From Indioceanicola profundi (lineage in GTDB: Bacteria > Pseudomonadota > Alphaproteobacteria > Azospirillales > Azospirillaceae): a stretch of 64,000 nucleotides of DNA. The notes under the pieces were generated by a model. It worked only from the letters and a program-made list of their open reading frames with translations, did not search any database and had not been told where the DNA came from. Of this stretch, positions 51,634-60,282 are shown one piece after another (the stretch's first letter is position 1; each line of letters begins with the position of its first letter). Where the stretch lies: contig NZ_CP030127.1 of NCBI RefSeq assembly GCF_003568845.1, positions 248,001-312,000 on the forward strand. Direction: 5' to 3'. The position numbers and the translations under genes were made by a program.

Positions 51634-52320
51634 ATGAAGAAGATCCTTCTCGCCGCCACCGCCCTCGTCGCCCTGTCCGGCGCCGCCAACGCGGCCAGCT
51701 TCAGCGATGCCTATGTGCTCCAGATCGGCGGCGGAAACGTCTCCACCCAGGAGCAGATCGGCTCCTACCATGACGCCGAGACCAGCCAGTTCGGCCGCAA
51801 GAACGACGCCCATGTCGTCCAGACCGGCGAAAGCAACGATGCCGAGGTGAGCCAGCACGGCTTCCGGAACGACGCCACCGTGACCCAGTTCGGCTACAAG
51901 CTGGACGCGGAAGTCTCGCAGGACGGCGCCCTGAACGATGCCACTGTGACCCAGGCCGGCTTCTACAGCGACGCCGAGGTCGATCAGGACGGCTTCGATA
52001 ACGCCGCGACGATCGCCCAGTTCGGTTCCGCCGATGCCTTCGTGACGCAGGATGGTTCCTGGAACGAGGCGATGGTGATCCAGACCGGCATCGCGCATTT
52101 CGCGACGGTGACCCAGGACGGCAAGAGCAACGAAGCCACGATCCTGCAGGCCGGTTTCGGCAATGACGGCAGCGTGGACCAGTACGGCTCCCGCAACGAC
52201 GCCTGGATGGTCCAGGTCGGGGCCGGGAACTCCGCCATGGTCTCGCAGACCGGCTACAAGCATGACGCCGTCGTCACGCAGTTCGGTCACGGCAACAGCG
52301 CCTACGTCACTCAGCGTTGA
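51634..52320 (+). CDS. Curlin-repeat amyloid subunit 2 (about 19 half-repeats)
   Basis: The 228-residue protein has a signal peptide (MKKILLAATALVALSGAANA) and ~19 curlin half-repeats of 10-11 residues (DAYVLQIGGGN, DAHVVQTGESN, DATVTQFGYKL). It ends without a tail in SAYVTQR. The first ~20 mature residues closely match subunit 1 (FSDAYxLQIGGxN), so the two are paralogues. Each half-repeat starts with DA, giving a strongly acidic surface. It is separated from subunit 1 by the duplicated RNA element. It probably co-assembles with, or substitutes for, subunit 1. Confidence 0.9.
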   Translation: MKKILLAATALVALSGAANAASFSDAYVLQIGGGNVSTQEQIGSYHDAETSQFGRKNDAHVVQTGESNDAEVSQHGFRNDATVTQFGYKLDAEVSQDGALNDATVTQAGFYSDAEVDQDGFDNAATIAQFGSADAFVTQDGSWNEAMVIQTGIAHFATVTQDGKSNEATILQAGFGNDGSVDQYGSRNDAWMVQVGAGNSAMVSQTGYKHDAVVTQFGHGNSAYVTQR

Positions 52321-52331
52321 TCCGGCCGGTC

Positions 52332-52355
52332 AATGGGGGACTTCGGTCCCCCATT
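52332..52355 (+). terminator. 10-bp UUCG hairpin between curlin 2 and curlin 3
   Basis: AATGGGGGAC pairs with GTCCCCCATT (52332-52341 with 52346-52355) around a TTCG tetraloop closed by C-G, one of the most stable RNA hairpins. No T-run follows. It is likely an mRNA stability or partial-termination element between the cistrons. Confidence 0.7.
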
Positions 52356-52384
52356 AACTTCAACGACAGATCGAGGCTGAAATC

Positions 52385-52918
52385 ATGCGTATCGGGACGC
52401 TCCTGGCCACCCTCATGTGCCTCATGACCATTCCGGCCGCGGCAAGCGAGCTGTCGTTGCTGCATGCCGGTTCGCCCCTCGGATCGGACGGGTGGGGCGA
52501 GGCCTCCATCCTCCAGGCTGGCGCGGGCAATCTCGCCGTTCAGGAACAGATCGGCTACAGCAACGGGTTCGTCGCTCAACTCGGCGTCGGCAACTCCGCT
52601 TCGCAGTTCCAGGCCGGCGCCAGGAATCAGGCTTTCACCTTCCAGTCCGGAGAGGGGAACGCTGCCATCACAAACCAGACCGGAACCGGGAACTCGGCGT
52701 CAACGCTCCAGTACGGCAAGGGAAATGTGGCCGTCACCAACCAGTCCGGCAGCTTCAACTCCGCCAGCATGGTCCAGACCGGCCTTCAGTACCTTCTCGT
52801 ATATCAGCGTGGGGCCCTGAACCAACTGACGCCCGGGCAGGTTCCGGCACAGTCGGCACTGATCCTCCAGCAGGGCGTGAACGCCGAACCCACTGTCATA
52901 CCCCTCCGGGGGCGGTGA
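52385..52918 (+). CDS. Curlin-repeat subunit 3 with non-repeat tail (nucleator candidate)
   Basis: The 177-residue protein has a signal peptide (MRIGTLLATLMCLMTIPAAA) and a ~20-residue lead-in. About nine curlin half-repeats follow (EASILQAGAGN, SASQFQAGARN, AAITNQTGTGN). A 40-residue tail that departs from the repeat comes next (LLVYQRGALNQLTPGQVPA, then LQQGVNAEPTVIPLRGR). Repeats here are Ser/Asn-rich and nearly uncharged, unlike subunits 1 and 2. The layout (short repeat domain plus divergent end) resembles CsgB. No other CsgB-like gene is present, so it may be the nucleator. This role is inferred. Confidence 0.85.
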   Translation: MRIGTLLATLMCLMTIPAAASELSLLHAGSPLGSDGWGEASILQAGAGNLAVQEQIGYSNGFVAQLGVGNSASQFQAGARNQAFTFQSGEGNAAITNQTGTGNSASTLQYGKGNVAVTNQSGSFNSASMVQTGLQYLLVYQRGALNQLTPGQVPAQSALILQQGVNAEPTVIPLRGR

Positions 52919-53255
52919 ACCGCCGCAACAATCGGTGTCCAGGACACCGGCACCCGCACGGCCTTTGTCAGAGGCCGGGCCGGGGCGTCAGCCCCGAGGA
53001 TCGCCCCGGCGATCCGGATTTTAGCCAGCCTCAACCCGGCATGCCCCCATGCCGGGTCTTTTCCATGTCCGCTCGCTGCCCGCAACTGCCTTCCGCATCG
53101 AGAATGCGGGGCGTCACACGCCGTCTGCAACTGTTGACGACCTGATCGCCAAGCCGTCGGCAGGAATGAAAGTGCAGCGGCCCGGTCCTGCGCAGGCCGA
53201 TCAGTAGTCTGCGGCGCATCGATTGGGAACAGAACCGGAAGGATTGCTTGAACAG
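52919..53255. other. Intergenic region after the curlin genes
   Basis: About 340 bp. It contains two small hairpins (GGGGC-GCCCC at 52982-52995) and the strong terminator listed at 53034-53062. No gene is evident. Its right end holds the ribosome-binding site of the DUF2254 gene. Confidence 0.6.
53034..53062 (+). terminator. Rho-independent terminator of the curli operon
   Basis: A perfect 10-bp stem (ACCCGGCATG with CATGCCGGGT, 53034-53043 and 53048-53057) with a CCCC loop is followed by CTTTT. It lies 115 bp after the third curlin gene. Confidence 0.85.
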
Positions 53256-54545
53256 ATGAGGGAGCGCCTCCGCCATTACTGGCAGTTCGTCCAGTCGAGC
53301 CTTTGGTTTGTGCCGAGCCTGATGTGCATCACGGGGGTGGCGCTCGCGGTCGCTCTGCTCGTCTGGGGCACAGGCTTGATCGAGGATTCGGCGAGCTATT
53401 GGATATTGCACACCGGCGACGTGGATAATGCGCGTGAGCTGATGTCGGCGCTCCTCTCCGGCATGATCACGATGTCGTCCCTTGTCATCTCCATCACCAT
53501 GGTTGTGTTGACGCTGGCAGCCGGCCAGATCGGCCCCCGGCTGATCCGGAACTTCATCCAGGATCGCGTAACGCAGACGGTGCTGGGCTTCTTCCTGGCC
53601 GACATCCTGTACCTGCTGGTGGTCTTCCGCTCCGTGGACAACGGCAGCGATGCTGTGCCCCATCTGGCGGTGACGGTGGGAACGGTGCTGACCGCGGCTT
53701 CGATGCTTGTCCTGCTGTTCTATGTTCACCGGCTGGCCCGCTCCATCATCTACGACAATTTCATTCAGAGCGTGGCCGTGGAACTCCGCAGCGCCATCCG
53801 GCATCTCTTGCCGGAGGAGCAGGATTATCGGCCACCTTCCTATGAATTGGGAGAGGACCATGGATGGATAGATATGGGCCGGGATGGCTATATTCAGTCT
53901 GTCAACCATAAAGCGCTGGTGGATGCCGCCTGCAAAGCCGATGCGGTGATCCGGCTGCATGTCCGGCCCGGAATCTTTGTTCTGAGCCGCGGCGAGCATA
54001 TGGCCATCTATCCGGCGGCCGCACGGACCGACGAGGTTTGTCGCCAGGTACGGGATGCCTTCATTATCGGGTCCGAGCGGGTTCCCACGCAGGACATCGA
54101 GTTCGGATTCCGCCAACTGGTCGAGATCGCCGCGCGGGCCCTGTCGCCTGGACTGAATGATGTCTTCACCGCCGTGGCGGTGATCGACAACATCTCCGCC
54201 GGTCTGACCGACATTTTCGCGCGGGGGCTTCAGCCATCCACCAGGTGCGACCGGAACGGCGCTCTGCGCCTGGTTCTGGACGTTGCGGATTACAGCAGCA
54301 TCGTCGGCGAGGCGTTCGACCAGATCCGTCATTCGGGCCGCGGCAATCCCGCGATCCTGCTCCGCCTCGCCGACGCCATCTCGCGCCTCGCCCCCTGCAT
54401 AAGCTTGGCGGCCCAGCGGCGGCCGGTGCTGGAGCAGTTGGACATGATCCTGGATGCGGCCGAACGCAACATCGCCACGCCACGCGATCTTGCGATGATC
54501 CGTGCGAAGTGCCAGGAAGCCCGGAACCGCCTGGTGCAGGGCTGA
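53256..54545 (+). CDS. DUF2254 membrane protein
   Basis: The 429-residue protein starts at MRERLRHYWQ (an in-frame TTG at 53223 is possible). The N-terminal part has four membrane helices (SSLWFVPSLMCITGVALAVAL; MSSLVISITMVVLTLAAG; GFFLADILYLLVVF; VTVGTVLTAASMLVLL). It carries the DUF2254 signature LSGMITMSSLVISITMVVLTL. The cytoplasmic C-terminal domain (from SIIYDNFIQSVAVELR) holds conserved RALSPGLNDVFTA. The family is widespread but of unknown function, possibly mechanosensory or transport. It is a single gene behind the curli terminator. Confidence 0.85.
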   Translation: MRERLRHYWQFVQSSLWFVPSLMCITGVALAVALLVWGTGLIEDSASYWILHTGDVDNARELMSALLSGMITMSSLVISITMVVLTLAAGQIGPRLIRNFIQDRVTQTVLGFFLADILYLLVVFRSVDNGSDAVPHLAVTVGTVLTAASMLVLLFYVHRLARSIIYDNFIQSVAVELRSAIRHLLPEEQDYRPPSYELGEDHGWIDMGRDGYIQSVNHKALVDAACKADAVIRLHVRPGIFVLSRGEHMAIYPAAARTDEVCRQVRDAFIIGSERVPTQDIEFGFRQLVEIAARALSPGLNDVFTAVAVIDNISAGLTDIFARGLQPSTRCDRNGALRLVLDVADYSSIVGEAFDQIRHSGRGNPAILLRLADAISRLAPCISLAAQRRPVLEQLDMILDAAERNIATPRDLAMIRAKCQEARNRLVQG

Positions 54546-54569
54546 TATCCTGGTGTGATGCCTCGGCCC

Positions 54570-55259
54570 TTATTCGATCGGCGGCGTGGGAAGGATCGTG
54601 AGTTCGTGGACGTCCACGCCCTCGGGCTGGCTCAGGGCGTAGACGACACTACGGGCCACATCGTCGGGATTGAGGGAATTCGGCTGCGGCGCGTCGAAGA
54701 AGGGCGTGTTCACGACCCCCGGTTCGATGAGCGTGACACGGACACCGGTGCCGCGCAGCTCCTCGCGCAGGCCGTAACCGATGGCGGAGACCGCCCATTT
54801 CGTGGCGGCGTACATTGAGCCGGCCAGCACCCGCCGTCCGGCGACGGAGCCCGTGATCAGCACATGACCGCGCGCCGCCTTGACATGCGGCAGTGTGGTG
54901 CGGAGCGTGTAGGCCACGCCCAGGATGTTGACGTCCACCATCCTGCGCCAGCTTTCCGGCGGCGCGCCGGAGAAGCCACCGGGCTTTCCGCCGGTACCGG
55001 CATTGGCGAAGACGGCGTCGATGCGGCCAAACCGTTCGGCCACTGCGTCAGCCATCCTTTCCTGGCTTTCGTAATCGGCGACATCGCAGGGTACGGCGAA
55101 GGCGTTCTCCTGCCCGATCTCCTCCACCAGACTGGTAAGCTTGTCGGCGGATCGGGCTGCCAGTGCCACGCGCCAACCGTGACCCGCGGCGGCGCGGGCC
55201 GTTGCCGCGCCAATGCCGCTGGACGCACCGGTGATAAGCAGGACTTTGCCATCTGGCAT
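54570..55259 (-). CDS. Short-chain dehydrogenase/reductase
   Basis: The 229-residue enzyme starts at MPDGKVLLITG behind GGAGGAA. The NAD(P)-binding motif is TGASSGIGAATARA, NANAG is present near VFANAGTG, and the catalytic triad is Ser in ITGSVAGR with Tyr and Lys in MYAATKWAV. Length is typical of classical SDRs. Substrate specificity cannot be read. It is single-gene and faces the anti-sigma gene with a 318-bp gap. Confidence 0.88.
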   Translation of the reverse strand: MPDGKVLLITGASSGIGAATARAAAGHGWRVALAARSADKLTSLVEEIGQENAFAVPCDVADYESQERMADAVAERFGRIDAVFANAGTGGKPGGFSGAPPESWRRMVDVNILGVAYTLRTTLPHVKAARGHVLITGSVAGRRVLAGSMYAATKWAVSAIGYGLREELRGTGVRVTLIEPGVVNTPFFDAPQPNSLNPDDVARSVVYALSQPEGVDVHELTILPTPPIE

Positions 55260-55577
55260 GGGCGATTCCTCCGAATTCCGAAGTCATGAAGCTCGCGCCG
55301 GAATGTCCGGACCTGCATCCAACGGCCGGGGCAGGCGGTTGGTCCGGTGGCTGCATGGATGGCCCGCCTGGATTCCCCTCTGCGGAGAGGGCGTGAGTGG
55401 TAACGCTTGGGGGAGGGTTGAAGTAGGGACGCTTGTCGATCTTACTGAGAGCCTGGAACTCCTGACAGGACGGCAGTGCGGCAGGTTTTTGCCGCCCCAC
55501 CCGGGTGAGTTCGGAAACTGCCGCGCAGCCGGGCTTGAGCGTTGAACCCGGCGGGCGGCTTGCATGAGACTCCCAAC
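55260..55577. other. Divergent intergenic region between SDR and anti-sigma genes
   Basis: About 318 bp. It should hold both the leftward SDR promoter and the rightward anti-sigma promoter. GGAAACT (55513) and CGTT (55540) are an ECF-like pair, but at about 20 bp they are spaced too widely to count. I see no other clear site or gene. Confidence 0.5.
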
Positions 55578-56018
55578 ATGCTTCATTTGACGGATGAGCT
55601 GCTTGTTGCCTATGCGGATGGTGAGCTGAGCCGGGAAAGCGCCTCGTGGGTCGAGGCCGAGTTGATGCGCAACCCGCAGGCGCGCAAGCGGCTGGATGCG
55701 TTTCAGCAGGTGTCCGGCCTGGTGCTCAAGGCCCACAGGACGGCAGGGCAGGCTGGCAGGAGAGTGGAAACCGCTCCTGCCGTCTGGATGCGTCCGGCCG
55801 GCTATGCCCGTGCCGGTCTGGCTTTCGCCTGCATGGCCGGGCTGCTTTGGGTTGGCGGCGATCTGGTGTCGCATGATACGGGCAGCCAGAATACGCAGCA
55901 GGCGGCGGTGAGCCACTCCGCCCCGTCGGAGACGGAAGAGGCGAGCAGGGTGGACCCTTCGGGCGACGTGGTCATGGCCGCGTGGCTGCGGGGAACCCAC
56001 GCGGCGCCCTATCGGTAG
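55578..56018 (+). CDS. Anti-sigma-factor-like membrane protein
   Basis: The 146-residue protein starts at MLHLTDELLVAYADGELSRE. Residues 1-50 match the N-terminal anti-sigma domain (DELLVAYADGEL, then VEAELMRNPQARKRLDAF), but the zinc Cys/His of the ZAS type is not present. A membrane helix follows (RAGLAFACMAGLLWVGGDL), then a short periplasmic tail. Such proteins hold an ECF sigma factor at the membrane. The nearest sigma gene starts 663 bp downstream on the same strand, an unusual distance for a pair. A terminator hairpin lies between. Confidence 0.72.
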   Translation: MLHLTDELLVAYADGELSRESASWVEAELMRNPQARKRLDAFQQVSGLVLKAHRTAGQAGRRVETAPAVWMRPAGYARAGLAFACMAGLLWVGGDLVSHDTGSQNTQQAAVSHSAPSETEEASRVDPSGDVVMAAWLRGTHAAPYR

Positions 56019-56052
56019 AATTCAAGGCACCTGTGGATTGGATGACCACAAT

Positions 56053-56092
56053 AATGGCGTGATCACCGGGAAGTCCGGTGCATCACGCCATT
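56053..56092 (+). terminator. Long near-perfect hairpin after the anti-sigma gene
   Basis: A stem of 11 + 6 bp with one bulged C (arms AATGGCGTGAT...ATCACGCCATT and CACCGG...CCGGTG) closes on a 5-nt loop. GTTTTC follows. It is the likely terminator of the anti-sigma transcript, 35 bp past the stop. Confidence 0.75.
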
Positions 56093-56120
56093 ACGTTTTC
56101 AGCTTCACGTTTTCAGCTTC
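56093..56120. repeat. 14-bp perfect tandem duplication
   Basis: ACGTTTTCAGCTTC occurs twice head to tail (56093-56106 and 56107-56120), right after the terminator hairpin. It could be a slippage scar. Confidence 0.85.
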
Positions 56121-56681
56121 GTGGATTTTCCCGCACCGGCAATGCTCGCCAAACAGGGAACGCCTCGCGGCTGAGGAGGGGCGAGCTGCGGAAACTGACA
56201 GGCTTGCGCGTCAGAGGGAATTTCGAGCGCGGTTTGAAAGTAATCGGCAGCGGCTATTCTTTAAAAAGAATAAAGCCCGTATTTAACTTGTGCGCCGATT
56301 GCTCCGCTGGAGAACCGTTGTCGAGGCGGTCCGGCAGGGTGCATCACAAGCACCTGAGAAGAGTACAACATAGCCGGGCATGGGGTCTTGCCCTTTCAGG
56401 CGATGTTCCAAATTTACAAGGGGTAATCCGCTTTCGGACAATGAAGGGGCTTTCACCCGCTTGTGGGGCTGTATCTACCCGATCTATCCGGGAGATGTGT
56501 CGGCATTCCCGCTCCGCCCGGCTAGTTGACTGGGACAGCGGCGATAATCCCTCCGCTGGTCATTACGATTGACAAAAATTTATGTATTTCTGTGTCTGTC
56601 GGGGCGGGAGGCAGAAACGGCGCGTCATCGCGCTGGTGAATTACGGCACGTGCGCAGTCCTCGAACCGCAGGCAACGTGTC
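56121..56681. other. Intergenic region upstream of the ECF sigma gene
   Basis: About 560 bp. Open frames here give basic, low-complexity translations with no family match. Its right end is less GC-rich around 56560-56600 and includes a TTGACA at 56569 without a good -10. The sigma gene promoter must lie within, but I cannot fix it. Confidence 0.5.
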
Positions 56682-57305
56682 ATGACTTTGACGGTCCCAT
56701 ATTCAGTACAGTCCGGTGCCGAATGGAAATGGCCGGAGCCGGAGGAAGATACTGCGGTATCGAATAATTCCGAAGCAAAAGAGTCCGTCGCCGCTTCCCA
56801 GGATCATGTGCACTCACTGCTGGATGTGTTGCCCGGACTGAGGCGATTTGCAAAATCGCTGACCGGCAGCATGGCGGAGGCGGACGATCTGGTGCAGATG
56901 GCGGTGGAGCGCGCCTTGCGTCAGCCGCAGGCGCTGGGGGGCGTTGCCAATCTGGGCAGTTGGATGCGCTGCGTGATGCGCAACGGCTGGCTCGACAACC
57001 GGAAGTCGGCTTGGCACCGCTACAGGGTCTCCGAGGAGAGCTCCGGCGACGTGATCGGCGAGGATGGCGAGAGTATCGTTGCTGTGCGTTCCCAATTGAG
57101 AGCCGTTCAGGCGGCCATGGCGGCACTTGCGCCGGAACTTCGCGAAGCGCTGGTCCTGGTTGCCGTCGAAGGTTTGAGCTACCGTGACGCGGCGGAGCGG
57201 CTCGGCATTCCGGTCGCCTGCCTGAACAGCCGCGTAGCCCGGGCGCGGGCAACCCTGGCGGAGGAAGTCGGGCTGCTGCCCGCCAAGAACCCGAAGGGGC
57301 GCTAG
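56682..57305 (+). CDS. ECF-type RNA polymerase sigma factor
   Basis: The 207-residue protein starts at MTLTVPYSVQ; the first ~40 residues look like a loose extension. Region 2 spans ~47-115 (LRRFAKSLTGSMAEADDLVQ, then LGSWMRCVMRNGWLDNRK). Region 4 spans ~135-190 (ALAPELREALVLVAVEGLSY, then LGIPVACLNSRVARARATL). No extra C-terminal domain is present. ECF factors direct stress or envelope regulons. The anti-sigma-like protein upstream on the same strand is the obvious partner candidate, though separated by 663 bp. Confidence 0.88.
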   Translation: MTLTVPYSVQSGAEWKWPEPEEDTAVSNNSEAKESVAASQDHVHSLLDVLPGLRRFAKSLTGSMAEADDLVQMAVERALRQPQALGGVANLGSWMRCVMRNGWLDNRKSAWHRYRVSEESSGDVIGEDGESIVAVRSQLRAVQAAMAALAPELREALVLVAVEGLSYRDAAERLGIPVACLNSRVARARATLAEEVGLLPAKNPKGR

Positions 57306-57381
57306 TCCAGCCGGACATGTTGATTGCGGCGGCGGCATGAACTTCGCCGGATGCGCGGCGACAGCCGCCGCCTCCTTCCAG

Positions 57382-57714
57382 TCAGCAACAGCTTTCGGCC
57401 CTGCTCCCGGAAGCGGTCTGCCCCGCCGCCGGACGGGTGCAGCATTCCTCGGTTAGAAAGCCCATCAGGCTGTCCATCTGCCGATAGACGGGGCGGCAGT
57501 ACAAGGTGCGCCCGCCCCGCACCTGCTCGATCAATCCGACGGTCACGAGCTGCTTGACGTGGTGGGACAGGGTGGAGGGAACCACTCCCAGTTCCTCACC
57601 TAATGCGCCGACCGGAAGTCCCTCATCCCCCGCCTGGACCAGCCGCCGATAGATGGCGAGACGGGTCGGATGGCCCAGTTCGGCAAAGCAGCGGGCGGCG
57701 GTCTCCATATCCAT
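57382..57714 (-). CDS. arsR: ArsR-family metalloregulator (leftward)
   Basis: The 110-residue repressor starts at MDMETAARCF; AGGA lies 8 nt upstream, and an in-frame ATG at 57741 has no ribosome-binding site. It has the ArsR winged-helix (HPTRLAIYRRLVQAG; VPSTLSHHVKQL; GLIEQVRGGRTLYCR). C-terminal cysteine pairs (EECCTRP near residue 90 and a terminal SCC) suit trivalent arsenic or antimony binding. It is divergent from a second ArsR gene with a 143-bp gap. It likely represses one or both promoters until arsenite binds. Confidence 0.9.
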   Translation of the reverse strand: MDMETAARCFAELGHPTRLAIYRRLVQAGDEGLPVGALGEELGVVPSTLSHHVKQLVTVGLIEQVRGGRTLYCRPVYRQMDSLMGFLTEECCTRPAAGQTASGSRAESCC

Positions 57715-57857
57715 CGAGACATTCCTGTACTGGGCGGTCATGGCGGCGCCAAGGCCGCATTCCGCCAAGATGGTCCGTCGCCTCCGCGATTTCCAGATTT
57801 GCGGGCTCCGGCCGTCGCGGCATTGACACGAGCCGAATCTTTCATCATCGTCGAAGG

Positions 57858-58208
57858 ATGGAAACGAAAGCCGCCATTGAAGCGTTCGCGGCCCTGGCCC
57901 AGGAAACCCGGATCGGGGTGTTCCGCCTGCTGGTCCAGGCCGGTCCGAACGGCCTGTCCGCGGGAGAGATATCCCGTCAAGTGGGTGTTCCCGCCTCCAC
58001 ACTGTCCCATCATCTGGCGACGCTGGAGCGTGCCGGGCTGCTGCGCTCCTGGCGGGTGCAGCGCCAGATTTTCTATGCCTCCGATTTTGAGGGGACGCGG
58101 CGTCTGCTCGCCTTCCTCATGGAGGATTGCTGCCAGGGCAGGCCCGAACTCTGCGGGTCCGGCTTCGCCGATGCCGCGGCCTGCGAACCGGATTGCCGGG
58201 ATCGGTAA
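57858..58208 (+). CDS. arsR: ArsR-family metalloregulator heading the ars operon
   Basis: The 116-residue protein starts at METKAAIEAF; a GAAGG abuts the ATG. The winged-helix core is QETRIGVFRLLVQAG, then PASTLSHHLATLERAGLL. Its C-terminal stretch is cysteine-rich (EDCCQGRPELCGSGFADAAA, then CEPDCRDR), a plausible As(III) site in the ArsR type with C-terminal thiols. It is first in the operon with two arsenate reductases, Acr3 and ArsH. Two ArsR proteins of different thiol layout could answer different arsenic species. Confidence 0.9.
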   Translation: METKAAIEAFAALAQETRIGVFRLLVQAGPNGLSAGEISRQVGVPASTLSHHLATLERAGLLRSWRVQRQIFYASDFEGTRRLLAFLMEDCCQGRPELCGSGFADAAACEPDCRDR

Positions 58209-58240
58209 CCGCACATGGCCGCCGACGGAAAGGAGTGACC

Positions 58241-58765
58241 ATGTCCGAGCGGGTCTTCAACGTCCTGTTCCTGTGCACCCACAACTCCGCCCGCAGCGCC
58301 ATGGCGGAGTGCATTCTGAACCGGGAAGGCAAGGGCCGCTTCCGCGCCTTCAGCGCTGGAAGCCAGCCATCCGGGCGTATCAATCCCCATGTCCGCGACC
58401 TGCTGAACCATCTCGGCCACGACACCGCAAATCTGCGCTCCAAGAGTTGGGATCAGTTCGCAGTGCCCGGCGCGCCGCAGATGGACCTGATCTTCACCGT
58501 CTGCAACAGCGCGGCCGGCGAGGTACGCCCGGTCTGGCCCGGCCATCCGACGACGGCGCACTGGGGTTTTCCCGACCCGTCGAGCGCTACAGGCACCGAC
58601 GCGGAGAAGGGGGCCTTCACGGCCGATGTCTACCGGCAGACCCAGAGCTGCCTACAGGCCTTCGTGGCGCTTCCGATCGGCTCGCTCGACCGGCTCCGCC
58701 TGAAGCAGAGGCTGGATGAGCTGGCGGACCAGTCCACCATTTCCGAACCGGAGGAGCCCGCATGA
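58241..58765 (+). CDS. arsC: Low-molecular-weight phosphatase-type arsenate reductase
   Basis: The 174-residue enzyme starts at MSERVFNVLFL behind AAGGAG. It has the P-loop CTHNSARS (CX5R) of the LMW-phosphatase-fold arsenate reductases and VCNSAAGEVRPVWPG with a further Cys. It reduces arsenate to arsenite using thioredoxin or mycothiol-type partners. Its last four bases overlap the start of the next, unrelated arsenate reductase gene. Length is above the ~135 aa norm, with an acidic C-terminus. Confidence 0.9.
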   Translation: MSERVFNVLFLCTHNSARSAMAECILNREGKGRFRAFSAGSQPSGRINPHVRDLLNHLGHDTANLRSKSWDQFAVPGAPQMDLIFTVCNSAAGEVRPVWPGHPTTAHWGFPDPSSATGTDAEKGAFTADVYRQTQSCLQAFVALPIGSLDRLRLKQRLDELADQSTISEPEEPA

Positions 58766-59187
58766 GCGCGGTCACCATCTACCACAACCCGGCCTGCGGC
58801 ACGTCGCGCAACACGCTGGGCCTGATCCGGAATGCCGGGATCGAGCCCACCGTGGTCGAGTACCTGAAGACGCCGCCGGAGTGCGAGAGGCTGGTCGAAC
58901 TTGTGCGTGAAATGGGCATTCCGGTCCGGGCGCTGCTCCGGCAGAAGGGCACCCCCTATGTAGAGCTTGGCCTCGATGATCCGGCTCTGACCGATGACCG
59001 GTTGATCGACGCCATGATGGCGCATCCCATCCTGATCAACCGACCGATCGTTGTGACGCCCCTGGGCGTGCGCCTGTGCCGCCCGTCGGAGGTGGTGCTG
59101 GACATTCTTCCCGCCCCACAGCGCGGCGCCTTCACCAAAGAGGGTGGCGAGCAGGTCGTTGACGATCAGGGCCGCCGCTTGGCGTGA
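58762..59187 (+). CDS. arsC: Glutaredoxin-dependent (ArsC/Spx-fold) arsenate reductase
   Basis: The 141-residue enzyme has the ArsC signature [13 protein letters not shown] (catalytic Cys), then LKTPP and [12 protein letters not shown], followed by [16 protein letters not shown]. It reduces arsenate with glutathione and glutaredoxin. Its start overlaps the previous stop by ATGA. Two non-homologous reductases side by side give the cell two electron sources for the same step. Length equals E. coli ArsC (141 aa). Confidence 0.95.
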   Translation: MSAVTIYHNPACGTSRNTLGLIRNAGIEPTVVEYLKTPPECERLVELVREMGIPVRALLRQKGTPYVELGLDDPALTDDRLIDAMMAHPILINRPIVVTPLGVRLCRPSEVVLDILPAPQRGAFTKEGGEQVVDDQGRRLA

Positions 59188-59198
59188 GCGAGGAACAG

Positions 59199-60266
<1,068 letters not shown>

Positions 60267-60282
60267 TCTCCCGAAGGCCGAC

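Noticed and set aside
56078-56572. 164-residue frame between anti-sigma and sigma genes
   Set aside because: Basic low-complexity translation overlapping a hairpin and tandem repeat, no ribosome-binding site.
56569-56596. Sigma-70 promoter before the ECF sigma gene (TTGACA)
   Set aside because: No acceptable -10 at 15-19 bp.
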